Below, in pieces: positions 25,193-33,869 of a DNA stretch of 64,000 nucleotides. The stretch is from NCBI RefSeq assembly GCF_002259745.1, contig NZ_MWWW01000015.1:1-64000 (forward strand), in the 5' to 3' direction. The stretch comes from Bifidobacterium myosotis (GTDB taxonomy: Bacteria; Actinomycetota; Actinomycetes; Actinomycetales; Bifidobacteriaceae). Both the position numbers and the translations under genes were made by a program. The notes beneath the pieces were generated by a model. That model was not told the DNA's origin. It did no database searches and saw only the letters and a program-made list of their open reading frames with translations. The first letter of the stretch is position 1. Each line of letters starts with the position of its first letter.

Positions 25193-27733
25193 CTACCGGA
25201 CAGGCTCCGCACGACACGCCCGGGCGAACAGCAGGGCCGAGAACAGCGGCAACGTGAAGTACACCGGAATCGGATACCAGAACAGCGCCTCGGGTGAAGC
25301 GTACAGCGAGAGGATTGTAAAGAACAGCAGCCCGTATGCGGCGAGGGCCGAGGCCGGGCGGGGTGCGGTAGTGCGGGACGTGGCAGAATCGGCGGGGACG
25401 GGGGCGGCCGGGGGAATGTCGGCTGTGGCGATACCGGCCGAGGCAATGCCAGCCGAGGCAATGCCAGCCGAGGCGATACCAGCCGAGGCGATACCAGCCG
25501 AGGCGATACCAGCCGAGGCGATACCAGCCGGCACATCGTACGCGTATGACTGTCGAGCACGCGAAGATGGGTTAATTCGCCCGAGTTGGCCGGGCTGCTC
25601 GAGTTGCTCGAGTTGGGGCGAACGGCGTCGCCGAGTCATCCGGCGCCACGGCGTCATCCGCAGCAACAGAGCGGCGCCGATGATCAGCGGAATCCATGTG
25701 ACGTATAGGCCCATGGCCGTCAATGGGTTGTCGTCGCGGACCCAATGGCGAACGTCATCGAGTACGGTCCGCTTCCAGTGCGGTTTGCGCGATGTACCCA
25801 TAAGCGGCGCAAGGTCGTGCTCGATGGCGACGATGCGTTGCGCGGCGGCGATGTCGGCGTCATCATCGCCATTGGCGGCCGCATCAGCGCCCGTGCCGGC
25901 GCCGGAACCGGTGCCCGCATTCGGGTTCGTGCCGGCCGCCGAACCGCCGGCCGCGGACGCACCCGTCACGGTCTCCGGCAGGAAGGTGGACCATTGTTTG
26001 AGGTATCCGCGTGTGAACAGGTAATCGGAATCGGTGGGGTATGCAAAGTTCACGGACATGTCCCACCAGCCGCGGATCGGGCCCGCATAGGCTTTGGCAT
26101 ACTCGCCGGGATGGGCCACGCCGAGTTCCGCCCAGACGCGAAGTGCCGCGAGTTTCTGGGCCGTGGTCGGCTGCGGATGCTCACGCAGGGTCTGGAAGGT
26201 CTCGTTGGTGCGGTGCGGATTGATATCGGCGGCGGCCTGATCAAGGTTCATGATGGCGTTGAGGGAGCGGCGCTGGTCGGGCGTGATGGCGGTCCGGTCA
26301 TTGGGATGGTCGTGCGCCACCTGCGCGACCGGCTGGGTGACGAGCCCCCAAACCTCACGTCCGGGCGAGAGATTGGCATGCGTGGCGGCTGCGGCGAGCG
26401 GGGCCCATACGCCCTGCGCGAGGATAACGGCGGCGGCCAGACACACGAAAGCGCGAAAGCGAGGACTCAGACGCAGGGGACGTCGCGGGCGTTGTTGCGC
26501 GCGGGGTTGGGGACGTTGCCGCGTGTTCTGGTCGCCACTTCGACCGCGAAGCTGGCTTTGCTGAACTTGCTGGTCCTGCTGGCCACGATATGACTCCGGG
26601 GATTGCCGACCGCACGTATGATCACGGGGCTGGTCGGAATCAGGATTACGCTCGAGATTGGAGACGAAAGGCCGGCCGTGACTCCGGGCGCCGTCCCTAA
26701 GCCGACTGGAATGGGCATCCTTATTCACTTTCCCGTCCGCGTCCCCATTCCCCGTATTTCCACGACATGCGGCGAGCAGACAGCATCCGGCACACAGCAC
26801 GATGACGAGTGCCGTACGTTTGGATGCGATGACGGCGAAGGCAAGCGCAACGAACGTGATGGCGACCGGCTGGCGGGCCAGCACGGCACCCCGCGTGAGA
26901 CACGCCTCCACAAACATCACCGCGAACGGCACGAAGAAGACGGTATGCAACGAATCCTTACCCATCGTGATGATGGAGCCGGCCACCACATAGCTGGTGG
27001 CGAGGTAGAGGAGCGACAGGATGACGAGCCAGCGGGGTGCACCGAGTTTGCGGATGTAGCACAGCGTGAACGCGGCCCCCGCGGCGAGAAGCACTGCCTG
27101 AATCACTATGTATGCGGCCTGGCCGGCGAGTGGCGTGCCGGCGACGGCGCTGCCCGCATGCCAGAACAAGCCGAAGATCAGGGTGTCGAAAAGCGGATGC
27201 TGCGTGTAGTACTGGTGAATGCCGGACACTTGAAGGTACTGGGCGAGCGTATCGTCGCGCATTGCACCGGGCCACGCGATGACGAGCCATGGCAGCCATG
27301 CGACGGCAATGAGTGCAAAGTATCGAAGGAATACCAATCTGAGCGATGCGGTCAACGTGGATGGACAGCGAGCGGCGAGGAATGACGCCATGCGGGCCGC
27401 CGTAGCGCGAAACCGGGATGAAACCCTGCGCAATATTGTCGCGCGCCCCAACGTCACGGGGAATCGCTCCGGGCGAAGCGGCAACACATGAGGCTGCGGT
27501 ATGCGGGGGCGTGTCGATTGGGGTGTTGTCGCATGGAGTGGCGTCACATGAGATGACATCACATGGGATGGCGTCGCATGCGCAGCAAGGCGTAGGCCGG
27601 TCCCAGCGGTGCCGAGTCCGAACCTCGTATCCTCCGCAACGGCCACCGGCGCGTCCGCTGGCGATATTGGCTCCGCCTGCATTGCCGATACCGCCAGCGG
27701 ACGCCACGCTTGGGGAGGAACCTTGTCGCACAT
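25193..27733 (-). CDS. DUF6020-type polytopic membrane protein with low-complexity insertions
   Basis: From about residue 120 the protein shows many hydrophobic helices, starting FLRYFALIAVAWLPWLVIAW, with PGAMRDDTLAQYLQ and QHPLFDTLIFG, which recall the DUF6020 family of glycosyltransferase-like membrane proteins. No function is established. Several segments are low complexity: a Gln/Arg-rich loop (RQQDQQVQQSQLRGRSGDQN), a Gly/Ala/Asn segment, and seven AGIAS repeats near residue 735-770. The start at 27733 is uncertain: upstream bases give only a weak site, and the first 110 residues are rich in His/Thr/Pro/Ser and contain DNA resembling a tRNA 3' end (27613-27637). An internal start is quite possible. 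Confidence 0.65.
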   Translation of the reverse strand: MCDKVPPQAWRPLAVSAMQAEPISPADAPVAVAEDTRFGLGTAGTGLRLAAHATPSHVMSSHVTPLHATTPQSTRPRIPQPHVLPLRPERFPVTLGRATILRRVSSRFRATAARMASFLAARCPSTLTASLRLVFLRYFALIAVAWLPWLVIAWPGAMRDDTLAQYLQVSGIHQYYTQHPLFDTLIFGLFWHAGSAVAGTPLAGQAAYIVIQAVLLAAGAAFTLCYIRKLGAPRWLVILSLLYLATSYVVAGSIITMGKDSLHTVFFVPFAVMFVEACLTRGAVLARQPVAITFVALAFAVIASKRTALVIVLCAGCCLLAACRGNTGNGDADGKVNKDAHSSRLRDGARSHGRPFVSNLERNPDSDQPRDHTCGRQSPESYRGQQDQQVQQSQLRGRSGDQNTRQRPQPRAQQRPRRPLRLSPRFRAFVCLAAAVILAQGVWAPLAAAATHANLSPGREVWGLVTQPVAQVAHDHPNDRTAITPDQRRSLNAIMNLDQAAADINPHRTNETFQTLREHPQPTTAQKLAALRVWAELGVAHPGEYAKAYAGPIRGWWDMSVNFAYPTDSDYLFTRGYLKQWSTFLPETVTGASAAGGSAAGTNPNAGTGSGAGTGADAAANGDDDADIAAAQRIVAIEHDLAPLMGTSRKPHWKRTVLDDVRHWVRDDNPLTAMGLYVTWIPLIIGAALLLRMTPWRRMTRRRRSPQLEQLEQPGQLGRINPSSRARQSYAYDVPAGIASAGIASAGIASAGIASAGIASAGIASAGIATADIPPAAPVPADSATSRTTAPRPASALAAYGLLFFTILSLYASPEALFWYPIPVYFTLPLFSALLFARACRAEPVR
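25429..25533. repeat. 15-bp tandem repeat, seven units, in frame in a coding region
   Basis: Units of the form GCGATACCAGCCGAG repeat seven times with single-base variants. On the minus strand they encode AGIAS repeated seven times within the cytoplasmic or exterior loop before the last helices of the DUF6020-like protein. The unit is a multiple of three, so copy changes preserve the frame. Confidence 0.95.
27613..27637 (+). other. Copy of the tRNA-Ser 3' end inside a coding region
   Basis: 25 bp match 28526-28550 (T-arm and acceptor 3' strand of tRNA-Ser) at 23 positions, including 14 consecutive bases CTCGTATCCTCCGC. The two differences fall in the T loop. The copy lies on the same strand 913 bp upstream of the tRNA and inside the 5' part of the minus-strand DUF6020 gene, where it encodes AEDTRFGLG. 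Confidence 0.7.
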
Positions 27734-28059
27734 GGTTGTACAGCCTAGGTTTCATTCGGCGCCGCGAGGCCGGGGACACCAACAATTCACGCGGACGGAG
27801 CAATGCGTTCATGCTCAAGGCGATTGGGACGCAGCCGCGTTACGAAGGCAGGACGGCGTCCTTCGCCCCGATGGAATACCGTGCGACGTATCAGCGTTAC
27901 AGGGGCTGGTTCACACGCAGATTGAAGGTACACACTCAGGCGAGCGAGCTTGGCGACCGGCTGTGGTGGTTCATGCGCAGACCAAAGGCACAATCACCAC
28001 GATTGCGACGCTGCGTGCAGGCATGAACGGATTAGGCAGCCCCTCGTAACGCAGATACG

Positions 28060-28165
28060 CACTATCCGGCCCTGTCAAGTCCTATCCGGCCCCTTCGGCC
28101 CCATCCGAGTGAGCTATCCGGCCCCATCTAGACCTATCCGGTCCCATCCGAGTGAGCCATCCGCG
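28060..28165 (+). repeat. Iterated TATCCGG motifs
   Basis: Five or six diverged copies of a roughly 18-bp unit near CCTATCCGGCCCCATC follow one another (28062, 28081, 28099, 28113, 28132, 28150). The gap 27734-28464 holds no convincing gene: only this array, the nested palindrome after it and AT-rich DNA before the tRNA. Confidence 0.75.
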
Positions 28166-28167
28166 GG

Positions 28168-28363
28168 CTATCTGCGTTGCAAGGGGTACATTCACCGCTC
28201 TCCGGAGAGGTATCTGCTTTGCAAGGGGTACCCAATCGCGCATATTCCGAGTACAAGCATTGCAATGACGCCGCTGATACTCGACATATCAGCAATTAGG
28301 TACCCCTTGCAAAGCAGATACCTCTCCGCACATCCCCTGAAGTACCCCTCATAAAGCAGATAG
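28168..28363. repeat. Nested concentric palindrome built from four copies of a 21-bp motif
   Basis: Direct copies related to CTGCTTTGCAAGGGGTAC lie at 28168-28189 and 28210-28232; inverted copies at 28299-28321 and 28342-28363. The inner pair extends to a perfect 28-bp inverted repeat, 28205-28232 with 28299-28326. Both pairs share the same centre, 28265.5. Another inverted piece (AACGCAGATA) is at 28050. Confidence 0.92.
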
Positions 28364-28464
28364 CCGCGACACGCCGCATCGACGACGATGTGCGCTTTTC
28401 CATAACCTGTGATAGTTTATTCAAGTTGCCTGCGGAGCTTGCCTCAAGCAAACATTGCAAGCAT

Positions 28465-28552
28465 GGAGGATTCGCCTAGTGGTCTATGGCGCACGCTTGG
28501 AAAGCGTGTTGGTGTAACAGCCTCACGAGTTCGAATCTCGTATCCTCCGCCA
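28465..28552 (+). tRNA. tRNA-Ser (anticodon GGA)
   Basis: Acceptor GGAGGAT (28465-28471) pairs with ATCCTCC (28542-28548); discriminator G, and CCA is encoded (28550-28552). The anticodon arm reads ACGCTTGGAAAGCGT with anticodon GGA, decoding UCC and UCU. The long variable arm typical of serine tRNAs (GTTGGTGTAACAGCCTC) and a TTCGAAT T loop are present. An integrase gene lies 232 bp downstream, so the 3' end is the likely attachment site. Confidence 0.96.
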
Positions 28553-28554
28553 TC

Positions 28555-28587
28555 GCCCTTTTCCCACCCAAAGGAAAAGGGCTTTTT
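28555..28587 (+). terminator. Intrinsic terminator of tRNA-Ser
   Basis: GCCCTTTTCC (28555-28564) pairs with GGAAAAGGGC (28573-28582), followed by TTTTT. It starts three bases after the encoded CCA. Confidence 0.88.
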
Positions 28588-28695
28588 CATTGCCAAAACG
28601 GCGGAATTGCAATGTTTTCAAGCCATTCCGACGATCTGCCCGTCTTCCGTTTTGACCCGTCTCGGCCCGTTTTCTGGGGTACCATAGTCGGTAAA

Positions 28696-28713
28696 TTAAG
28701 CGGTACCGCTTAA
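28696..28713. promoter_or_regulatory. 18-bp perfect palindrome upstream of the integrase
   Basis: TTAAGCGGTACCGCTTAA lies 72 bp before the integrase start and is followed by AGGCTTACCGCTCACCGCTC, which repeats the ACCGCT half-site twice. A binding site for a regulator, or for integrase or excisionase, is plausible. Confidence 0.5.
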
Positions 28714-28784
28714 GGCTTACCGCTCACCGCTCATCAGGGGAATCAACGACGATACGGCCATCGACAATCAGGAAGGCGCGCTGC

Positions 28785-30395
28785 ATGGCAAGGACGACAC
28801 GAAACCGCCGCCGCAAGTTCGGCAAGGTGGAGACGAAGACGAACAGGCACGGGCAGGTCTACTACGATGCCTCATACATCCCGCCCGTGGAAGCCCGCGA
28901 GCGCTACCCGTACCTTCCCGCGCGCATCCACCGTAATTTCGACGACGGCTATGAGCTTCAGGCCGACGCATGGCTGAGCGAGGCGAAGCGTCTCATCGAT
29001 CTGGGCGCATGGGAACCTCCGGAGATGGCGGAGAACCGGAACGCCGGCAACACGGTGCTGTTCCGCGAGTACGCCGAACAGTTCGTGGAGAACCGCCGCA
29101 AGGGCGACAACCAGCCGATTCGTGAGACCACGAAGGACAAGTACCGTCAGTATGTGCGCGACTATCTGAACCCGGTACTCGGCGATCTGCCGATGGCGTC
29201 GATCAAGCCGGCGCATATCCGCGACTGGTACGACAGCATGAAGGTCACGAAGGACGGTCGGGGCGAGAGCATACGTCGGCACGTGTTCGAGCTGCTGAGC
29301 GCCATCATGGCCGAAGCGGCGAACGCCTCGCTGGATGATCAGGGCACGACGCTCATCAAGGTGAACCCGGTCCAGTTCAAGGTGCCTCGCCCGGCCACGA
29401 AGCATGTGTACGTGATCGCCACGCGCGAGCAGGTGCGCGCGCTCGCCGACGCCATGCCGCCGAATCTCGCCCTTGGCGTGCTGCTGTCCGGCACGCTGGG
29501 ATTGCGCCAAGGCGAGGTGTTGGGACTGCAACGCCGTGATATCGAGCTGGAGGCGTCGCCGGTGCTGCTGCATGTGCGTCGCAGCGCCAAGGAAATCAGC
29601 GAGAACGGGCATAAGGTGGCCGTGCTGGGCGAGACGAAGACGCCGAGCAGCAAACGCGACATCGAGGTACCCGCTCCCCTAGTCGAGGAGATCACGCGCC
29701 ATCTTGATACGTACGTGGAGGATAAGCCGACCGCGCTGCTGTTCACCGGCGTGCGCACGCGGGGCATCGTCCGCGCGCAGTCCATGCGCAACGCCTTCGC
29801 GAAGGCCATTGAGACGGTGAACGACCCGACGCTGAAGGGCATGGACTTCCACGATCTGCGTCACACCGGCCTGACGCATTACGCCGAGCAGGGCGCGACC
29901 GTCGGCCAGCTCATGCGCTTGGGCGGCCACACGAACATCAAGACCGTGGCTACCTATCAGCAGTCCAGCAAGGATGCGGACAAGCGACTGCTGGCGAAGG
30001 TGGAGGCGAGTATGAGTACCACGCCGGCGAGCGCCGGAACCTCCAAGAAGAATACTGACGGCGGGAAACCCACAAACGACACTGCAACGGCCAGGAACGG
30101 CGGTCAACAGCTGAGTTCACCCGGCAATCCGTCCGAAACGGCCCAAACGTCCGAACCGTCCGCAAGCGCAGGCGCAGACCATGCCGACCGCTCCGTCATG
30201 GAACCGACCGGCGCCACTGCCGATGCGGATGCCGAGCTGAAGGCGCTCGCCGGCGCACTTGGCGCACTGGATCTCCAGTCGCGTCTTGCGGTGCTGAAAG
30301 GACTGGACGAGGACAGACGCGGCCGGATACTCGCGTTGCTGCCGGCCTCGGTTCAGGTGGATACGATTCAGGAATTGATCAAGGCGGTGGCGTGA
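28785..30395 (+). CDS. Tyrosine-recombinase integrase
   Basis: Catalyses site-specific integration and excision of the element. ATG at 28785 follows AGGAAGG. The 536-residue protein has an arm-binding N-terminus, a core-binding SAM-like domain (about residues 100-180) and the catalytic domain with Arg241 (GLRQGEVLG), His356-x-x-Arg359 (HDLRHTG), His382 (LGGHTN) and nucleophile Tyr391 (VATYQ): all key residues are present. Unusually, about 145 residues follow Tyr391: an Ala/Thr/Ser-rich linker, then a folded-looking tail (LQSRLAVLKGLDEDRRGRIL). The stop overlaps the next start as TGATG. Confidence 0.95.
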   Translation: MARTTRNRRRKFGKVETKTNRHGQVYYDASYIPPVEARERYPYLPARIHRNFDDGYELQADAWLSEAKRLIDLGAWEPPEMAENRNAGNTVLFREYAEQFVENRRKGDNQPIRETTKDKYRQYVRDYLNPVLGDLPMASIKPAHIRDWYDSMKVTKDGRGESIRRHVFELLSAIMAEAANASLDDQGTTLIKVNPVQFKVPRPATKHVYVIATREQVRALADAMPPNLALGVLLSGTLGLRQGEVLGLQRRDIELEASPVLLHVRRSAKEISENGHKVAVLGETKTPSSKRDIEVPAPLVEEITRHLDTYVEDKPTALLFTGVRTRGIVRAQSMRNAFAKAIETVNDPTLKGMDFHDLRHTGLTHYAEQGATVGQLMRLGGHTNIKTVATYQQSSKDADKRLLAKVEASMSTTPASAGTSKKNTDGGKPTNDTATARNGGQQLSSPGNPSETAQTSEPSASAGADHADRSVMEPTGATADADAELKALAGALGALDLQSRLAVLKGLDEDRRGRILALLPASVQVDTIQELIKAVA

Positions 30396-31222
30396 TGGCA
30401 AGAAGGAACGGCAATTCCGCAAACAGGCCTGGCAAGTCCAGCGGGATCAGCAGGCCCGACCCGTACAAGACGATGGCTGATTCCGGCATGTGGGGCGAAC
30501 GGTTCGATGCGGAGAAGGCGCGCAAGTTCGCCAAGCTGCTGGAGCGTATGACGGTGGACAATGACGCCGTTGCCGATCTGCTGATCGCCGCCGATGCGTG
30601 GATGTCGGGCTGGTGTGAGGAGTTCATACCGTGCCTGAAGGCCACGGTCAACGCCGGACGCGAGCTTGACGACGTATTCGCCAAGACGGTGGGAGCCACG
30701 CCTGAACCGGAGGATAGCGTAGCGCAACAGCATGCAGCAGATGCCTTCGCCTTGTTGTCGGCGACGCTCAACCGGTATCTGTCCAATCACACGGTGCCGG
30801 ATGCCGTCATACGCGATGTGCTGCTGAGCTATACCGTGTCATATCAGAACGCGGCGAAGCAGACCGTCGATTCGTTCCTCGTCAAGTTCTGGAACCGGCA
30901 TAACGATTGTGATGTGGCGGAGTTCATGTCGATGCTGCGCCGTTACGCCTTCGCGTTCGGGTACGCGGAGAAGATCAAGCATCTGATGGCGAAGGGCAAG
31001 TATGCAGCGCGCAACGATGCCGCATATAAGGACGAGCATGTAGCCTATCGCAATGCACTGGCGTTGACCGGCAAAGACGGCACACTGCCCGAATTGCCTG
31101 CCGGAACTCCGCGCCCGGAAGCGGCATGGTCAGTGCTTGACGCCTACCAGACCGGCATGAAAGTCAGGCCCGGTCTGATTCCGACGGAAATTTCTGGAGA
31201 TTTCGACACGCCCATACACTGA
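30395..31222 (+). CDS. Hypothetical protein coupled to the integrase
   Basis: ATG at 30395 overlaps the integrase stop (TGATG), so the two are translationally coupled; a GTG one codon upstream is an alternative. The 275-residue product is soluble and mostly helical by appearance, with no signal peptide or membrane segment. Segments such as ERMTVDNDAVADLLIAADAW and DSFLVKFWNRHNDCDVAEFM show no motif I recognise. Given the coupling, a role in recombination control or element maintenance is possible, but there is no direct support. Confidence 0.75.
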   Translation: MARRNGNSANRPGKSSGISRPDPYKTMADSGMWGERFDAEKARKFAKLLERMTVDNDAVADLLIAADAWMSGWCEEFIPCLKATVNAGRELDDVFAKTVGATPEPEDSVAQQHAADAFALLSATLNRYLSNHTVPDAVIRDVLLSYTVSYQNAAKQTVDSFLVKFWNRHNDCDVAEFMSMLRRYAFAFGYAEKIKHLMAKGKYAARNDAAYKDEHVAYRNALALTGKDGTLPELPAGTPRPEAAWSVLDAYQTGMKVRPGLIPTEISGDFDTPIH

Positions 31223-31546
31223 ATCACCGTCCATGAGCCTCGATGAAACTATTGGAACCGGCTCTATTGCAACGTTTTCAAGGTGCCGTTTCGGCACATA
31301 TCTAGTCACAATGACCCGCATTGCAGGAAAATGTAAAACGCTGTAAAAATGATATCGTTGCAGTTTTCTACGGAAGTGGAAATCCGTCAGAATCCCGCGG
31401 CACACGACCCCTCAGCGTCGGTAACAACCTGAGCGCCACGCGCGGCGGATGCCGGTAAGTCCAAAGAAGAACTACCACCATGGGTACAGTGCATCTACGC
31501 CAGCTGCGCTTCCGCCCTCGGTGCGACCCGAGAGGGGTTAAATCCA
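31223..31546. other. Intergenic region within the integrative element
   Basis: 324 bp without a convincing gene. The motif ATTGCAACGTTTTCAAG at 31266-31282 matches 28606-28622, near the tRNA, at 16 of 17 positions. The second half likely holds the promoter and leader of the HTH gene. A 25-codon frame from ATG 31480 ends by overlapping the HTH start; its coding status is doubtful. Confidence 0.4.
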
Positions 31547-31726
31547 ATGCGAAATGACTACGTACAACTGACCGCCAAGCCCGCCCAAGTGGCGGAAATG
31601 CTGGGCTACTCGGACACGAAGACCGTGTACGGGCTCATCCGCTCCGGCAAGATTCGGGCGCGCAAGGTGGGTAACACCTATCTGGTGAACCTCACCAGCG
31701 TGCGCAAGTTCGCGGGAGAGGAGTAA
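31547..31726 (+). CDS. Small helix-turn-helix protein, excisionase-like
   Basis: A 59-residue protein, MRNDYVQLTAKPAQVAEMLG onward, with the DNA-binding pattern of MerR/excisionase-type HTH-17 domains: AEMLGYSDTKTVYGLIRSGK then IRARKVGNTYLVN. Such proteins direct excision or activate element genes. It ends two bases before the next ATG. The bases upstream (AGAGGGGTTAAATCCA) supply a ribosome binding site. Confidence 0.85.
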   Translation: MRNDYVQLTAKPAQVAEMLGYSDTKTVYGLIRSGKIRARKVGNTYLVNLTSVRKFAGEE

Positions 31727-31728
31727 GC

Positions 31729-32361
31729 ATGCGCCTCACGTCGAGCACACCCATCGCGGACGCAGCGAACTCCATCCGCGACCTCGACAATGAATCGATC
31801 ACCGTATCGGGCGAACGCTTCGACCCGAATGAGACCGGTTATGTGCTCCAAACGGTAGCCGACTATCTGATCGAGACCGCCTACGGTCTCCATCGGCTGA
31901 CCGTCACCCGCGATGCCATCAGAACGGCCCGAGGTCTGGCCTTGTGCGTCTACGCGACGCACATTCGCCCGGCTTCCATCGCATTCAGCGCAGCCAACGG
32001 CGACCTGCCAGCCCTGCGGATGATGCAGGCCGCGCTGCTGCTGTGCGCCGATGCACGGATGACGCTGATCACCGGACCGTTTCCCTCGGTCGGCCATACA
32101 TTCATCCGCACCGGCACGGTGGACACCGCGATTGGCGACCTGCTGGAGCGAGGACTGCTGCCAACCCGCGCACGCGGAGACCTGTATGCGATGAAGCATC
32201 GCATATCGGCGAGCGCCGCGCGATTCCACCGGAACCACGGCTCCGGCATTGAAGGCGGCAATAGGAACGAGAACATGCTGGCGCTCATCGCCAGTGACGC
32301 CGGCGAACCGTGGCGCGAAACCGCTGCGGCGCTCGCCGGCGAATGGAAGGTGGCCGCATGA
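31729..32361 (+). CDS. Hypothetical protein of the integrative element
   Basis: 210 residues from ATG 31729, overlapping the AAGCATG junction right after the HTH gene, whose GGAGAGGAG provides the ribosome binding site. It is a soluble alpha/beta-looking protein with GERFDPNETGYVLQTVADYL near the N-terminus and no recognised catalytic motif. The stop overlaps the next start (ATGA), indicating coupled expression with the P-loop protein. A function in replication or in supporting the P-loop protein is inferred from position only. Confidence 0.75.
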   Translation: MRLTSSTPIADAANSIRDLDNESITVSGERFDPNETGYVLQTVADYLIETAYGLHRLTVTRDAIRTARGLALCVYATHIRPASIAFSAANGDLPALRMMQAALLLCADARMTLITGPFPSVGHTFIRTGTVDTAIGDLLERGLLPTRARGDLYAMKHRISASAARFHRNHGSGIEGGNRNENMLALIASDAGEPWRETAAALAGEWKVAA

Positions 32362-33869
32362 TCGCAACCATGAATCCGGCTGATCTGGGTAGCATGGGCC
32401 TGATTGCGGATGACCCGTTCATCTCCGACGATCCGGTCGGCATGCCCAGCCTGTCCAACGCGCTGTACGGCTTCGACCCCAGCGGTCTGGCCAATCGCAT
32501 CTTCCGTCTGCTGAAGCGCTATATCGGCGCGACGGACGACGATCTGAAGATGCTGACCCTGTGGATTATGCACACATGGGTGTTCGCCAGCCTGTATACG
32601 ACGCCGCGCCTGTTGGTGACGTCCATTCTTCCAGGAGCGGGCAAGACCACGCTGCTGGAGTGGATCGGGCACTTGGGCGCGAAGTCGGAGATGCTGAGCG
32701 CCATCAGCTCGGCGTCGCTGCTCGCCAATCTCGCCGATCAGGGGTACACGCTGCTGGTGGACGAGGCCGACCGGAGCCTGCGCAAGGACAATCCCCTTGC
32801 CGCCGACTTCATCGCCGTGGTGAACACCGGGTACAAGAAGGGCGGCAGTCGCACGATTCAGGAGCCAGACAAGAAGCACGGCTGGAAAGTGGTGCGCAAA
32901 AGCACGCATGCGCCGGCCGTGTTCGCGGGCAACAACCCCGATCTGCCGGCCGACACCCGGCAGCGCTGCATCCCCGTGTTCCTCTACCCGTCCGACGAGG
33001 TGGAGGAATCCGATTGGGAGATGATCGAGGAGAACGACGCGGAGTATCTGGACCTGCGGCACGATCTGCCCATATGGGCGGAAACGGCGGCGAGCGCCAT
33101 CAAGCCACGTCCCACGCTGCCGGAATCGGTGAAAGGCCGTTACCGCGAGGTATGGCTGCCGCTGGCCCGCATCGCCCAGACGCAAAGCGGGGACTGGCTG
33201 GACACCGTGCGCCGGCTGTCCGCGGAGTTCGTCGAACAGGCCAAGACGGATGCCGATCTCGGCCTCGCCAACGACTCGCCGCACATCGTGCTGCTCAAGG
33301 ACATCGCCGAACTGTGGGCCACACAGTGGCGGACGTGCACGTTCGTCGGCTCGCAGCAGATGTGCGACGCGCTCGCCTACGGCAATCCGACGCAGTGGGG
33401 AGACCAGCAGCCCGGCGGCTTCGGACGGTTGACCGCCAAGCGATTGGCGTCGATGCTCAAGAAGGCCGGTGTGGAAGCGAGCCGCAACCGCGAGCGCACC
33501 AAACGCGGATACCGGTTCACGGCGTTCGCGCAGGCGTGGAAGACGCTGAAGATCTGGGAGGCGTTGAAGCTCGAACCGCCCACACCGGGTACGGGCATGG
33601 GCGCCGACGCGGACGCTTCGGACGGCTCGGACACGTCGGACGCTTCCATAGGGAGCACCTTGGAAGGCATCTCAGCGAACATCTCTAAGAACGACTCGGA
33701 GCCGGAACGGCTGGAACACTGGGCAGCGACGCTCAGCACCACCGCCGACATCCCGGACTGGACGGCACTGTCCTCCGACCAGCTGCAAGCCATCCGCAAG
33801 GTGAAGCACACCGGCCTATGGCTCAACAAGACCACCACCGAACTCAGCAGACGAGGAATCACCGTATGA
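32358..33869 (+). CDS. P-loop NTPase with DUF3631-like domain, probable replication protein
   Basis: ATG at 32358 overlaps the previous stop. In the 503-residue protein, ILPGAGKTTLLEW near residue 95 is a Walker A motif and YTLLVDEADR near 132 a Walker B. RQRCIPVFLYP near 210 and the following acidic segment resemble the DUF3631 domain found in plasmid and phage primase-helicase proteins. The last 90 residues are Thr/Ser/Asp-rich and end in a helical motif. It most likely unwinds or remodels DNA for replication of the element. No primase motif is visible here or nearby, which distinguishes it from fused primase-helicases. Confidence 0.8.
   Translation: MIATMNPADLGSMGLIADDPFISDDPVGMPSLSNALYGFDPSGLANRIFRLLKRYIGATDDDLKMLTLWIMHTWVFASLYTTPRLLVTSILPGAGKTTLLEWIGHLGAKSEMLSAISSASLLANLADQGYTLLVDEADRSLRKDNPLAADFIAVVNTGYKKGGSRTIQEPDKKHGWKVVRKSTHAPAVFAGNNPDLPADTRQRCIPVFLYPSDEVEESDWEMIEENDAEYLDLRHDLPIWAETAASAIKPRPTLPESVKGRYREVWLPLARIAQTQSGDWLDTVRRLSAEFVEQAKTDADLGLANDSPHIVLLKDIAELWATQWRTCTFVGSQQMCDALAYGNPTQWGDQQPGGFGRLTAKRLASMLKKAGVEASRNRERTKRGYRFTAFAQAWKTLKIWEALKLEPPTPGTGMGADADASDGSDTSDASIGSTLEGISANISKNDSEPERLEHWAATLSTTADIPDWTALSSDQLQAIRKVKHTGLWLNKTTTELSRRGITV

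Noticed and set aside
31480..31557. 25-codon frame MGTVHLRQLRFRPRC overlapping the HTH gene start
   Set aside because: Weak ribosome binding site and no recognisable leader-peptide feature. Not enough to call a gene.
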